NCBI RefSeq assembly: GCF_001647275.1
Contig: NZ_LRMM01000024.1
Span: 1-64,000, forward strand
Reading direction: 5' to 3'
DNA length: 64,000 nucleotides
DNA from: Rufibacter ruber
GTDB lineage: Bacteria > Bacteroidota > Bacteroidia > Cytophagales > Hymenobacteraceae
Of this stretch, positions 7,505 through 15,577 are shown in pieces (positions within the stretch are counted from its first letter, which is position 1; each line of letters starts with the position of its first letter). The position numbers were made by a program, and so were the translations under genes. The notes beneath the pieces are model-generated. The model saw only the letters and a program-made list of their open reading frames with translations, ran no database searches and was not told the origin of the DNA.

Positions 7505-8926
7505 ATGGAACAGCTGCGTATTGCCATTATAGGCGGAGGTTTAAGCGGTACCCTCACGGCTATCCATCTGCTTCAAGCTGCCCGGGAAGCGACCACAGTG
7601 TACCTGCTGGAAAAAGACGAGCAGAAATGGTGCAGAGGGGTGGCCTACAGTAGCCGTTTGCCGTTTCAGCCCCTGAATGTGCCCGCTTCACGCATGACGC
7701 TGTTTCTAGACAAGCCGAATGATTTCCTGGATTGGCTGCGGGCCCACCAACACCGCTTCCCGCAGGAGCTTCCCCACCCGGTCACCGGCGAAGATTTTAT
7801 CCCGCGGCATATTTTTGGGGAATACGTGGAGCATTCTTTACAGGCCGCCGAAGCCAATGCCCGCCCGGGCGTTCAGTTCATCAGACTCACGGCAGAAGTG
7901 GTTTCGGTTAGTCAGGTTACCGGCGACTCTGGTTTCTTGGTGGCGTTAAACGATTCGAGCACTCTGCAAGTGCAGAAAGTGGTGTTAGGCTTGGGAAATT
8001 TGGCACCGGCGCCCGTCCCTATCCTGAACACCCGTTTTTACCGCAGTTCCCATTACGTGGATTCGCCGTGGTCAAACAATCTGCCGGAAACCTTGCCCAA
8101 AGACGCGTCTCTACTGCTGGTGGGCTCCAGCCTGACCATGGTAGATTTGGTAGGTAGTCTGCTCGCTCAGGGGCACGAAGGCCAGGTTCACGTAGTCTCG
8201 CGGCACGGTTTGCTCCCCCAGCCCCACGCGGTTGATGCCCCGGCCTACACCTTGCGCCACTTGCCACAGCAGCCCCTGACTCCGTTGGCTGCGCTCCAGT
8301 ATGTACGGGAAGAAATAAGGCTGGCGGCACATGCAGGCAACCCGTGGCAAAGCGTCATTGATGCGTTGCGCGACCATGTCCCGGTGGTCTGGCAGAATTT
8401 CACGTTGCCCCAGAAAAAACAATTCCTGCGCCGCCTCAAACCGTACTGGGAAGTGCACCGCCACCGCATGCCGCTGACCTCGCATCTAGTATTGGAGCAG
8501 TTACAGCAGAACGGGCAACTGCACCGCCTGGCCGCCCACGTGCTGGACATGCAGCCGCAAGACGGAAAAGCGGTGGTCACCCTGCGGGAACGCGGAAAAA
8601 TAGCGCCTACCCAGCTGGTAGTAGACAAAGTAATCAATTGCACCGGCCCGCTGGGCGATTACCTGAAAAGCAAAGAACCGCTCCTGCAACAACTTCTGCA
8701 GCAAAACCTCATCGCCCCTGACCCGCTCCACCTGGGTCTGGCTGCCACTATAGACGGCACCGTGCTCAATGCCCAGGGCGAACGGGTAGAGCATCTGTTC
8801 ACGTTGGGTCCGCCGCTCAAGGGTATCTGGTATGAGTCAACCGCCCTGCGGGAAATCAGGCAACAGGCCGCTGCCCTGGCGGGCTTGCTGCTCTCCAATG
8901 AAACCATGTTGACAGCGGCGCTATAA
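7505..8926 (+). CDS. FAD/NAD(P)-binding oxidoreductase
   Basis: 473-aa protein with an N-terminal Rossmann dinucleotide-binding motif (RIAIIGGGLSGTLTAIHLL, residues about 5-23) and the arrangement of the FAD-NAD(P)-binding (pyr_redox_9/HI0933-like) family. A second nucleotide-binding strand appears at LLLVGSSLTMVDLVGSLL (about residue 205). The C-terminal CTGPLGDY and LFTLGPPLKGIWYESTALREIRQQA are typical of this family. The substrate is unknown. A GAAGGA sequence 8-9 bp before the ATG may be a ribosome-binding site. It is divergent from the chromate genes, but no shared role can be shown. Confidence 0.8.
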   Translation: MEQLRIAIIGGGLSGTLTAIHLLQAAREATTVYLLEKDEQKWCRGVAYSSRLPFQPLNVPASRMTLFLDKPNDFLDWLRAHQHRFPQELPHPVTGEDFIPRHIFGEYVEHSLQAAEANARPGVQFIRLTAEVVSVSQVTGDSGFLVALNDSSTLQVQKVVLGLGNLAPAPVPILNTRFYRSSHYVDSPWSNNLPETLPKDASLLLVGSSLTMVDLVGSLLAQGHEGQVHVVSRHGLLPQPHAVDAPAYTLRHLPQQPLTPLAALQYVREEIRLAAHAGNPWQSVIDALRDHVPVVWQNFTLPQKKQFLRRLKPYWEVHRHRMPLTSHLVLEQLQQNGQLHRLAAHVLDMQPQDGKAVVTLRERGKIAPTQLVVDKVINCTGPLGDYLKSKEPLLQQLLQQNLIAPDPLHLGLAATIDGTVLNAQGERVEHLFTLGPPLKGIWYESTALREIRQQAAALAGLLLSNETMLTAAL

Positions 8927-8929
8927 GCC

Positions 8930-8972
8930 TCTGTTTTGGGGCTGTTTTCCAGAAAATAGCCCCAAAACAGAA
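8930..8972. repeat. CTGTTTT palindromic element
   Basis: Near-perfect copy CTGTTTTGGGGCTGTTTT / AAAATAGCCCCAAAACAG starting 4 bp after the stop of the FAD oxidoreductase. Confidence 0.92.
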
Positions 8973-9013
8973 ACTGTCCTTCTCCTGCCCCTTCCGTTCC
9001 CGGTTTATCCAGT

Positions 9014-9057
9014 TCCCCTGTTTTGCTGTTTTCAGAAAATCAGCTCCAAAACAGGGG
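9014..9057. repeat. CTGTTTT palindromic element (second of a pair)
   Basis: TCCCCTGTTTTGCTGTTTTC with right arm AAATCAGCTCCAAAACAGGGG. It is 41 bp after the previous copy, so two elements sit in tandem between the genes. Confidence 0.85.
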
Positions 9058-9232
9058 ACATTTCGCTGTTTGCCTCTTTGGAAAGGCACCTCTTTAAAAG
9101 AATATAGCTTTTTTACAATGATGATGGTCATCTCCCAGACTGCCATTCCCCCTATTCCCCAAAAAAGGGAAGTGCCTACCTTGTGCGTCGGTTCCCTACT
9201 TGGACCCAATACCCATTTCGCATAGCAAAAAC

Positions 9233-11047
9233 ATGGCTTTTAACACCCTGCATTCGTTCCATATTCCGGTCATGGGACTGGCCTTTTCTATTGATTCCCC
9301 GCTTAAAGTAGCCCGCTACGGCATCTCCTCGGTACTTTCGCTTGCCGATGACAAGCTGCTGGAGGAGATGCGGCAGTACTACACCGCCCTGTATCAGCGC
9401 CCCTACGTGCCCATTTCTGAGAAACAGGAAGACTACCGCGCCCAACGCGTGACGGCCTACCTTAACCTGGTAGACGAACTGGTGCAAGAGCAGCTGGAGC
9501 GGGTGCGCCAGGAGGAATTCGCCCCCGGCACCCAGCTCACCAAATACTTTGAGATGCTGCCAGAAAAGTTACCGTTGCGCAAACTTTATGAGCAAATGCT
9601 GAAAGCAGACAGCCAGCCATACCGGGAATTTCTGCAGGAGAAACTGCGCGCAGCCATTCAGCCGGGCGCTATTGACGTGAACATCATGACCAAGCTGGAC
9701 AAGACCAATTACTCCGCAGATGGTTCGCCGCTGCCCGCGGAGTATTCAGACGCACTGGCGGCGTTGCGCGGATTTGCCAACAGCACCGTGCGCTCGTCTA
9801 TTGTATTCTCAGCGGGCATGAACCCGCGGCTGTTCAGTTATATGGAGCAGTTCCCGTGCTTCTTGCCCAACGCCCAGGGCGAATTTGAAAAGACCGTCAT
9901 CATCAAGGTGAGCGATTACCGGTCGGCGGCGGTGCAGGGCAAGATTCTGGCCAAGAAAGGCATCTGGGTGTCTGAATTCAGGGTGGAATCTGGTTTGAAC
10001 TGCGGCGGACACGCCTTCGCCACCGATGGGTTGCTGCTAGGGCCTATTCTGGAGGAATTCAAAACCAACCGTGACGCCTTGAAAGCCGAACTCTGGGTCC
10101 TATGCCAGCAGGCGCTCACCGCCAAAGGTTTGGAGATTCCTGCTGCGGCTCCCGGGCAACGCCTCACCGTGCAAGGCGGCATCGGCACCGCCCAAGAACA
10201 TACGTTCTTTTTAGAGCATTACGGGTTTGACGCCACCGGCTGGGGCACACCCTTCCTGCTGGTGCCCGAAGCCACCACCGTAGATGCCGAGACCCTGACC
10301 AAACTGTCATCGGCCACCGCCAAAGATCTGTACCTGAGCCCTATTTCGCCGTTAGGCGTACCCTTCAACGCGTTGCGCGGCACCACCAGCGAGCAACTGA
10401 CCCACGCCCGTATAGACAAAGGCAAACCCGGCAGCCCCTGCGTGAAAAAGCACCTGGTGTCAAACACCGAGTTCACAGACGAGGCCCTCTGCACCGCTTC
10501 GCGGAAATTCCAGCGCCGCAAACTGGAGCAGCTGCACCAGCAAGGGCTGTCAGAAGCCGCTCTACACGCCGAAGAAGCCAAAATCCTGGCCAAGGAGTGT
10601 CTCTGCGAAGGGTTGGCCAACACGGCGTCGCTGCTGTATAACATGGGTAAAAAAGCGCTGAGCCGACCGGTGGCCATCTGCCCCGGCCCCAACCTGGCGT
10701 TCTTCTCGGGCATTTTCAAGCTGCAGGAAATGGTAGACCACATCTACGGCCGCTTCAACGCCCTGAACCAGACGTACCGTCCGCACGTGTTCATCAACGA
10801 GCTCAAGCTGTACATTGACTACTGGAAAAACAAGAAAGCCGAACAGCTGGACACCCTTACTGATAAGCAGGCCAAATACCTGAACACCTTCTGGCAGAAC
10901 CTGCAATCTGGTATCAGCTACTACAAAGAACTGCTGCCCATGCTGTTCTCTAAAGACGAACTGGAGAAACGGTACATCATGCTGGAAGAACTGCTGGAGG
11001 CCGAAGACCAGCTATTAGAAGCGGCGTTGGTGCGGGTACAGGCGTAA
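9233..11047 (+). CDS. conserved protein of unknown function (604 aa)
   Basis: 604 aa, no signal peptide or membrane segment, so probably cytoplasmic. I do not recognise a named domain. Visible features are a Gly/Cys-containing segment GLNCGGHAFATDGLLLGP (about residue 258), the phrase AIDVNIMTKLDKTNY (about residue 150), a cluster of Cys at CVKKHL, CTASRK and CLCEG (residues about 400-460), and a long helical C-terminus. The ATG at 9233 is preferred over a TTG 33 bp upstream. It is followed by a QueD-like pterin synthase in the same direction with a 377-bp gap full of hairpins, so co-transcription is uncertain. An oxidoreductase-like TIM barrel is possible but unproven. Confidence 0.7.
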   Translation: MAFNTLHSFHIPVMGLAFSIDSPLKVARYGISSVLSLADDKLLEEMRQYYTALYQRPYVPISEKQEDYRAQRVTAYLNLVDELVQEQLERVRQEEFAPGTQLTKYFEMLPEKLPLRKLYEQMLKADSQPYREFLQEKLRAAIQPGAIDVNIMTKLDKTNYSADGSPLPAEYSDALAALRGFANSTVRSSIVFSAGMNPRLFSYMEQFPCFLPNAQGEFEKTVIIKVSDYRSAAVQGKILAKKGIWVSEFRVESGLNCGGHAFATDGLLLGPILEEFKTNRDALKAELWVLCQQALTAKGLEIPAAAPGQRLTVQGGIGTAQEHTFFLEHYGFDATGWGTPFLLVPEATTVDAETLTKLSSATAKDLYLSPISPLGVPFNALRGTTSEQLTHARIDKGKPGSPCVKKHLVSNTEFTDEALCTASRKFQRRKLEQLHQQGLSEAALHAEEAKILAKECLCEGLANTASLLYNMGKKALSRPVAICPGPNLAFFSGIFKLQEMVDHIYGRFNALNQTYRPHVFINELKLYIDYWKNKKAEQLDTLTDKQAKYLNTFWQNLQSGISYYKELLPMLFSKDELEKRYIMLEELLEAEDQLLEAALVRVQA

Positions 11048-11165
11048 ACCAGATTCACCTGAGGCGGCCTGGCTTTCTCTGGATTTTCCTGGATTTTGAA
11101 TGGCTGTTAAGGGTACCGCTCGCTGGTTCCAACGTTGCAGTGTAACGCTCTATGGTCTGGCCTCT

Positions 11166-11194
11166 ATGGCGCGGAAGTTACTTCCGTGACTTAC
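11166..11194 (+). repeat. GGAAGTTACTTCC repeat, copy 1
   Basis: A 29-bp segment centred on GCGGAAGTTACTTCCG. An exact reverse-complement copy lies at 48417-48445, 37 kb away, again between genes and next to other hairpin repeats. Confidence 0.85.
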
Positions 11195-11255
11195 TTTCAG
11201 TAATTTCAACACCAGAGGCAGGGCGTTGCAAGCAGCACCTGACCAGCAACTTTCC

Positions 11256-11307
11256 GGCGCAAGCGGACGAGCAGCCATATGTTCGGACACAAGCGGACGC
11301 TTGCGCC
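11256..11307. repeat. GCGCAAGCG inverted repeat
   Basis: Arms GGCGCAAGCG (11256-11265) and CGCTTGCGCC (11298-11307) with a 32-nt loop that itself contains a further AAGCGGAC copy. It is transcribed with neither flanking CDS stop nearby. Confidence 0.6.
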
Positions 11308-11347
11308 AGAGGAAACAATAGTAGGTTAAAGACAAAATATTACCAGA

Positions 11348-11388
11348 CGTTTTCGGGCTAATTTTCTAAAAACAGGCCGAAAACAGAA
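11348..11388. repeat. CTGTTTT palindromic element (imperfect)
   Basis: CGTTTTCGGGCTAATTTT with AAAACAGGCCGAAAACAG, 37 bp before the queD-like start. Confidence 0.85.
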
Positions 11389-11424
11389 AAGCCGTAGGCC
11401 GCCGCCTGCGCACGTGACAGAACC

Positions 11425-11874
11425 ATGAACCGAATCAGATTAACGCGCCGCTTCACGTTTGAGGCGGCGCACGCGTTAACCCACTATGACGGCGCCTGCC
11501 GCCACATTCACGGTCACTCTTACAAACTGGAGGTCACCGTGATGGGCACCCCGCTGGAAGAGGACAAACACCCCAAAGACGGCATGGTGCTGGACTTCGG
11601 GGATTTGAAGAAGACCGTGAACACGCACGTGCTGCACCTGCTGGACCACGCCCTGCTCCTGCGCGACACCAGTTCCCGCGCCCTTATCTCCCTCTTGGAG
11701 GAACAAGGCCACAAGCTGCTGCTCACCGCCTTCCAGCCCACCTGCGAGAACCTGCTCCTGCACATCAAAGACCAGCTCCAGCCCCAGCTACCAGCCTATG
11801 TGCACCTGCACAGCCTCCGGCTTTGGGAGACTGAGAATGCGTTTGCGGAGTGGTATGCAGCCGATAATGAATAA
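11425..11874 (+). CDS. queD: 6-carboxytetrahydropterin synthase (QueD/PTPS family)
   Basis: 149-aa enzyme that converts 7,8-dihydroneopterin triphosphate to 6-carboxy-tetrahydropterin, the second step of queuosine precursor synthesis, or a related pterin. The zinc ligands are visible: His in FEAAHAL (residue about 14) and the pair in CRHIHGHSY (about residues 26-34), with the catalytic Cys just before them. The C-terminal RLWETENAFAEWY contains the conserved Glu that binds the pterin. Length is typical. No other queuosine gene is adjacent, so a tetrahydrobiopterin-type role cannot be excluded. Confidence 0.88.
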   Translation: MNRIRLTRRFTFEAAHALTHYDGACRHIHGHSYKLEVTVMGTPLEEDKHPKDGMVLDFGDLKKTVNTHVLHLLDHALLLRDTSSRALISLLEEQGHKLLLTAFQPTCENLLLHIKDQLQPQLPAYVHLHSLRLWETENAFAEWYAADNE

Positions 11875-11876
11875 TT

Positions 11877-11918
11877 TCTGTTTATGAGCTAGTTTTTGGA
11901 AAACAGGCCGAAAACAGG
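11877..11918. repeat. CTGTTTT palindromic element (imperfect)
   Basis: CTGTTTATGAGCTAGTTTTT with AAAACAGGCCGAAAACAG, beginning 4 bp after the queD stop. Confidence 0.82.
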
Positions 11919-11925
11919 AGCGGTT

Positions 11926-11963
11926 AGCCCTCCCAGGTTAAAAAAACCTGGTAGGGCTTTTTG
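11926..11963 (+). terminator. rho-independent terminator after queD
   Basis: Arms AGCCCTCCCAGGTT and AACCTGGTAGGGCT (one mismatch) are followed by a run of five T residues. Confidence 0.85.
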
Positions 11964-12052
11964 TTGGCAAAGGCAGCTGGCACAGACGCTCGCAGGTCCT
12001 CCGGACGCTACAAGGTCTTTTCTAATTTGCTGATTGTGACAATGGAATGGAG

Positions 12053-12190
12053 CTGGCGCGAGTCTTCAGACTCGTGACAAGTGATGCTGCGAGTCTCCAG
12101 ACTCGCCGGGAACCATGAGACTAGAACATATCAACTGGAGTCTGGAGACTCCCACCACTCATCGGCACGAGTCTGGAGACTCGCGCCAGT
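12053..12190. repeat. GAGTCT/AGACTC hairpin cluster, copy 1
   Basis: Several short hairpins of the type GCGAGTCTCCAGACTCGC. The segment 12053-12116 is a diverged copy of 48135-48198 (shared GAGCTGGCGCGAGTCT, GCTCGTGACA or ACTCGTGACA, and CGCCGGGAACCAT). Further hairpins follow at 12132-12150 and 12166-12184. Confidence 0.8.
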
Positions 12191-12210
12191 GGAAAGCCAG
12201 AAAAAGCCAA

Positions 12211-12257
12211 CTGCTGTTTTCGGCCTGTTTTCAGAAAAACAGCTCCAAAACAGCAAA
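12211..12257. repeat. CTGTTTT palindromic element
   Basis: CTGCTGTTTTCGGCCTGTTTTC with AAAACAGCTCCAAAACAGCA. Confidence 0.88.
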
Positions 12258-12284
12258 GCCTCTCCAGGAGGAAAGGCTTTGCTG
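12251..12284. terminator. hairpin between convergent queD and the GlcD-GlcF gene
   Basis: Arms CAGCAAAGCCT (12251-12261) and AGGCTTTGCTG (12274-12284) with a 12-nt loop. It overlaps the end of the palindromic element. No long T tract follows, so its terminator function is uncertain. Confidence 0.45.
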
Positions 12285-12298
12285 TATGAATGTGTGTT

Positions 12299-12356
12299 TC
12301 GCAAGTTGAAAACTTGCGGAAATTTGTCCCACAAGTTACGCTGGAGCTAAACTTGC
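12299..12356. repeat. CGCAAGTT/AACTTGCG hairpins
   Basis: CGCAAGTTGAAAACTTGCG forms a tight hairpin, followed by a second looser unit CACAAGTT...AACTTGCGG. Confidence 0.6.
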
Positions 12357-12373
12357 GGGAGTTTTCATTGAAG

Positions 12374-15340
12374 TTACTTCTTCAGTGCCTGCCACAGAAT
12401 CTCGGCGGGGTGCAGGGCTTTTTTGGCGGTGCCGTCTTTGATTTGGTGACGGCAGCTGGTTCCGGCGGCGGCGATGAGGGTTTCCGGGGCGGCGTTCCGA
12501 ACGGCCGGGAACAGCACCAGCTCGCCAATCTGCATGGAGACGTCATAATGCTCGGCCTCATAACCGAACGACCCGGCCATGCCGCAACAGCCCGAGGGAA
12601 TCATCTCCACCTCGTAATTCTGGGGCAGCGACAGGATTTTCTGCGTAGGCGTGAGCACCTGCAACGCTTTTTGGTAACAGTGGCCGTGCAATTTGATGTG
12701 CTTCTTCTCCTGCGTGAAGGCAGCGGCGGTGATACTCCCGTTTTCGGCCTCTTTTTGCAGAAACTCCTCTAAAAGGTAAGAATTGGCGGCTATCTGTTGG
12801 GCGGCGGGCACTAAGTCAGCGGGCACCAAGTCCAGGTACTCATCGCGCAGCGTTAAGATAGCCGAAGGTTCAATCCCGATGATGGGCGTTCCGTTGGCCA
12901 TAGCTTTGTTCAGAAGCTGCACGTTTTTGATCGCAATCTCCTTGGCATCACGCACCAAGCCTTTGGACAGGTAAGTACGTCCGCTTTCCAGGTGCTCCGG
13001 AATCTGCACCGAATAGCCCAACGCTGAGAGTAGTTTCACCGTGGTCTGGCCAATCTCTACATCATTGTAGTTCGTGAACTCGTCGCAGAAGAGATAGACA
13101 GGCTTACCGGTTTTGGCGGCGCTGGCCTTCTCTTTCTGCCATTTCCTGAACCAGCTTTTGAGGGTGGTTTTTCCAACTTCGGGCAGGGAACGGTCCACGG
13201 CAAAGCCCACAGTTTTCTTGATCAGTTTGCTGGTGACGGGGTTACTGATCATGAAGTTGTAGACGCCGGGCACCACGGAGGCCAGTTGCTGCATTTTGGT
13301 GAAGTTGCCCACCATGCGCGTACGCAGCGGAATGCCGTTGGCGTCATGGTAATGCTGCAGGAACTCGGCTTTCATTTTGGCCACGTCTACGCTGCTGGGG
13401 CACTCGCTTTTGCAGGCTTTGCAGCTCAGGCACAGGTCCATCACCTCCTTGATTTCCTTGTGGTCAAACTTGTTGACTTTCTCTGAATTGGTGAGGAACT
13501 GGCGCAGGATGTTGGCGCGGGCGCGGGTGGTGTCTTTCTCCTGGCGGGTGGCCATGTAGCTGGGGCACATGGTGCCGCCGCTCACGTGGGTTTTGCGGCA
13601 GTCACCGGAGCCGGAGCATTTTTCGGCGAGCCGCAGGATTCCCTCCTGGCGGGTGAAGTCAAACAGCGTCTCCACCGGAATGAGCTGCTGGGCCGGGCGT
13701 TCCACGTAGCGCAGGAACTCGTTCATGGGCGGCGTGTCCACAATCTTGCCCGCGTTGAAAATATGCTTCGGGTCGAAAATCTGCTTTACTTCTTTAAGTA
13801 GTTCATAAACTTCCTGCCCCAAAGCTTGCGGAATGAACTCGCCGCGCAAACGACCATCGCCGTGCTCACCGCTCAAAGAGCCGTTGTATTTCTTGACCAA
13901 GGCCGTGGTGTCAGCGAGCACTTCCCGGAAAACCCGCTTGCCTTCATTGGTCTTGAGGTTGATCATGGGCTCAATGTGCAGTTCCCCGGCCCCGGCGTGG
14001 GCGTAGTACGAGGCCTGTAGGTTGTATTTCTCCAGCACTTGCTGCACATCAGTCACGTAGGCGGGCAGATCCTCGGGAGACACGGCGCAGTCTTCAATGA
14101 GGTTCACGGGCTGGGTGTCGCCGGGCAGGTTTCTGATTAAGCCCAGACCGGCTTTGCGCACGTCCCACACGGGTTTGGTGAGGGCGCCGCGCACCACTGG
14201 GTAGGCGTAGCCCAGACCGGCGGCTTTGAGGTCGGCAATCATGGCATCGGCCTTGGCCGTGATTTCGTCCTGACTGTCGGCCATGAATTCTACCATGAGC
14301 AACGCGGCCGGATCGCCTTCAATGAAGAAGCGGTTGGCGTCATAGGTGCGGTGGCCCTTGGTGAAATCCATGATGTATTTGTCCACCAGCTCAGACGACA
14401 TGGGGTGGTGCTTGAGAATGATGATGTTGGCTTCCAGCGCCTCCAGCAATGACGTAAAATGCACGCACACCAGCCCTTCCTCTTTGGGAGGCAGCGGCAG
14501 CAGGTTCAGTTTGGCTTCGGTCACAAAGGCCAGCGTGCCTTCAGAGCCCGCCAGCAGTTTGCATAAATCCAGCGTGGTCTGGCCTTCTTCGCCCGCGCCT
14601 TCGTCTACCAGAAAATCCAGTGCATAGCCGGTATTGCGGCGGGTCAAGGTCTTCTTGGGGTAGTTCTGCTGAATGAGCGCACGGTTTTCCGGGCTACTGA
14701 TGAGGCCGTAGGTTTTGCGGTAAATCTCGCCCTCCAGGTTGGGCAGGGCTAGTTTCTGTTGCAGTTCCTCGTGGGTGAGCGGCTTGAATTCGGCTTCGGA
14801 GCCATCACTCAATAACACTTTGGCCGAGAGCAAATGCGTACGGGTATCGCCCCAGACAATGGAGTGCAGGCCGCAGGAGTTGTTGCCAATCATGCCGCCC
14901 ACCATGGCGCGGCTGGCCGTGGAGGTCTCAGGCCCAAACAGTAGTCCGTGCGGACGGAGCGTGGCGTTCAGGTCGTCCCGGATGACACCCGGCTGCACGC
15001 GCACCCACTGCTCCTGCGGGTTCACCTCCAGGATTTGGGTGAAATATTTGGAGATGTCTACCACCAGGCCATTGCCCACCACCTGACCAGCCAGCGATGT
15101 ACCCGCCGCGCGCGGAATCAAGGTAATCTGATGCTCATTCGCGAAGCGGATTAAGGCTTTCAAGTCCTCCTTTGTCTTAGGGATAGCCACCGCCGTGGGC
15201 ATCTCCTGGTACACCGAGGCATCTGTGGCGTACACCCGCCGCTGGGCCTGGTGCAAAGAAGATTCTGTATTGTAAAACAACTCGCCGGTGAGAGAGGCTT
15301 CCAACTCAGCAAAGGCAGATGTTGATGGGGCGGAAATCAT
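12374..15340 (-). CDS. FAD-linked oxidase / Fe-S fusion dehydrogenase (GlcD-GlcF, D-2-hydroxyacid type)
   Basis: 988-aa fusion. The N-terminal half is an FAD-binding type 4 (PCMH) and FAD-oxidase C domain (about residues 25-530; GTSLAGQVVGNGLVVDISKY binds FAD). The C-terminal half is a GlcF-like Fe-S domain with CLSCKACKSECPSSVDVAKMK (about residue 640) and an HdrB-type GCCGMAGSFGYE motif near the C-terminus. Such proteins oxidise D-lactate, glycolate or D-2-hydroxyglutarate and pass electrons to the quinone pool. The substrate cannot be read from the sequence. Residues around LEEFLQKEAENGS overlap DNA resembling a degenerate CTGTTTT element. The ATG at 15340 is preferred to a start 36 bp upstream. 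Confidence 0.85.
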   Translation of the reverse strand: MISAPSTSAFAELEASLTGELFYNTESSLHQAQRRVYATDASVYQEMPTAVAIPKTKEDLKALIRFANEHQITLIPRAAGTSLAGQVVGNGLVVDISKYFTQILEVNPQEQWVRVQPGVIRDDLNATLRPHGLLFGPETSTASRAMVGGMIGNNSCGLHSIVWGDTRTHLLSAKVLLSDGSEAEFKPLTHEELQQKLALPNLEGEIYRKTYGLISSPENRALIQQNYPKKTLTRRNTGYALDFLVDEGAGEEGQTTLDLCKLLAGSEGTLAFVTEAKLNLLPLPPKEEGLVCVHFTSLLEALEANIIILKHHPMSSELVDKYIMDFTKGHRTYDANRFFIEGDPAALLMVEFMADSQDEITAKADAMIADLKAAGLGYAYPVVRGALTKPVWDVRKAGLGLIRNLPGDTQPVNLIEDCAVSPEDLPAYVTDVQQVLEKYNLQASYYAHAGAGELHIEPMINLKTNEGKRVFREVLADTTALVKKYNGSLSGEHGDGRLRGEFIPQALGQEVYELLKEVKQIFDPKHIFNAGKIVDTPPMNEFLRYVERPAQQLIPVETLFDFTRQEGILRLAEKCSGSGDCRKTHVSGGTMCPSYMATRQEKDTTRARANILRQFLTNSEKVNKFDHKEIKEVMDLCLSCKACKSECPSSVDVAKMKAEFLQHYHDANGIPLRTRMVGNFTKMQQLASVVPGVYNFMISNPVTSKLIKKTVGFAVDRSLPEVGKTTLKSWFRKWQKEKASAAKTGKPVYLFCDEFTNYNDVEIGQTTVKLLSALGYSVQIPEHLESGRTYLSKGLVRDAKEIAIKNVQLLNKAMANGTPIIGIEPSAILTLRDEYLDLVPADLVPAAQQIAANSYLLEEFLQKEAENGSITAAAFTQEKKHIKLHGHCYQKALQVLTPTQKILSLPQNYEVEMIPSGCCGMAGSFGYEAEHYDVSMQIGELVLFPAVRNAAPETLIAAAGTSCRHQIKDGTAKKALHPAEILWQALKK
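12737..12775. repeat. possible degenerate CTGTTTT element inside the GlcD-GlcF gene
   Basis: CCCGTTTTCGGCCTCTTTTTGCAGAAACTCCTC resembles the left arm and loop of the family (consensus CTGTTTTCGGCCTGTTTTCAGAAA is quoted in parts only). The translated segment FLQKEAENGS resembles the peptide specified by clear in-gene copies. It could be chance. Confidence 0.3.
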
Positions 15341-15450
15341 AGGGTATAAATTGTCAGGCAAATATAGAAAGCCCAAAACCGGAATTCTAACATCTTTTAC
15401 TATGTAACGGCAGAGGGCAAAGCTCCTGTAAAAGAAGCAGATCTTTTTCT

Positions 15451-15493
15451 TCTGTTTTTGACCTATTTTAACAAAAACAGGTCAAAAACAGGA
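15451..15493. repeat. CTGTTTT palindromic element
   Basis: CTGTTTTTGACCTATTTT with AAAACAGGTCAAAAACAG, between the GlcD-GlcF start and the TcmP-like stop. Confidence 0.88.
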
Positions 15494-15577
15494 ATGGGTA
15501 GTATGACTGGCCGGGGCTATCCCTGGTGGTTGCCCTGCCTGACTGGTCAACGCAATGGGCAATGACCCGTACTGCCC

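Larger units (their letters stand above)
11048..11424. other. 377-bp intergenic region with hairpin repeats
   Basis: No ORF of interest. It holds the GGAAGTTACTTCC repeat (11166-11194), a GGCGCAAGCG/CGCTTGCGCC inverted repeat (11256-11307) and a CTGTTTT element (11348-11388). Confidence 0.7.
11875..12373. other. 499-bp hairpin-dense intergenic region
   Basis: No credible gene. From left to right it contains a CTGTTTT element, a rho-independent terminator, GAGTCT/AGACTC hairpins, a second CTGTTTT element, a CAGCAAAGCCT hairpin and CGCAAGTT/AACTTGCG hairpins. Confidence 0.75.

Noticed and set aside
12081-12350. Plus-strand open frame containing KPTAVFGLFSEKQLQNSK
   Set aside because: It is a translation of the CTGTTTT element and neighbouring hairpins; no start signal or homology.
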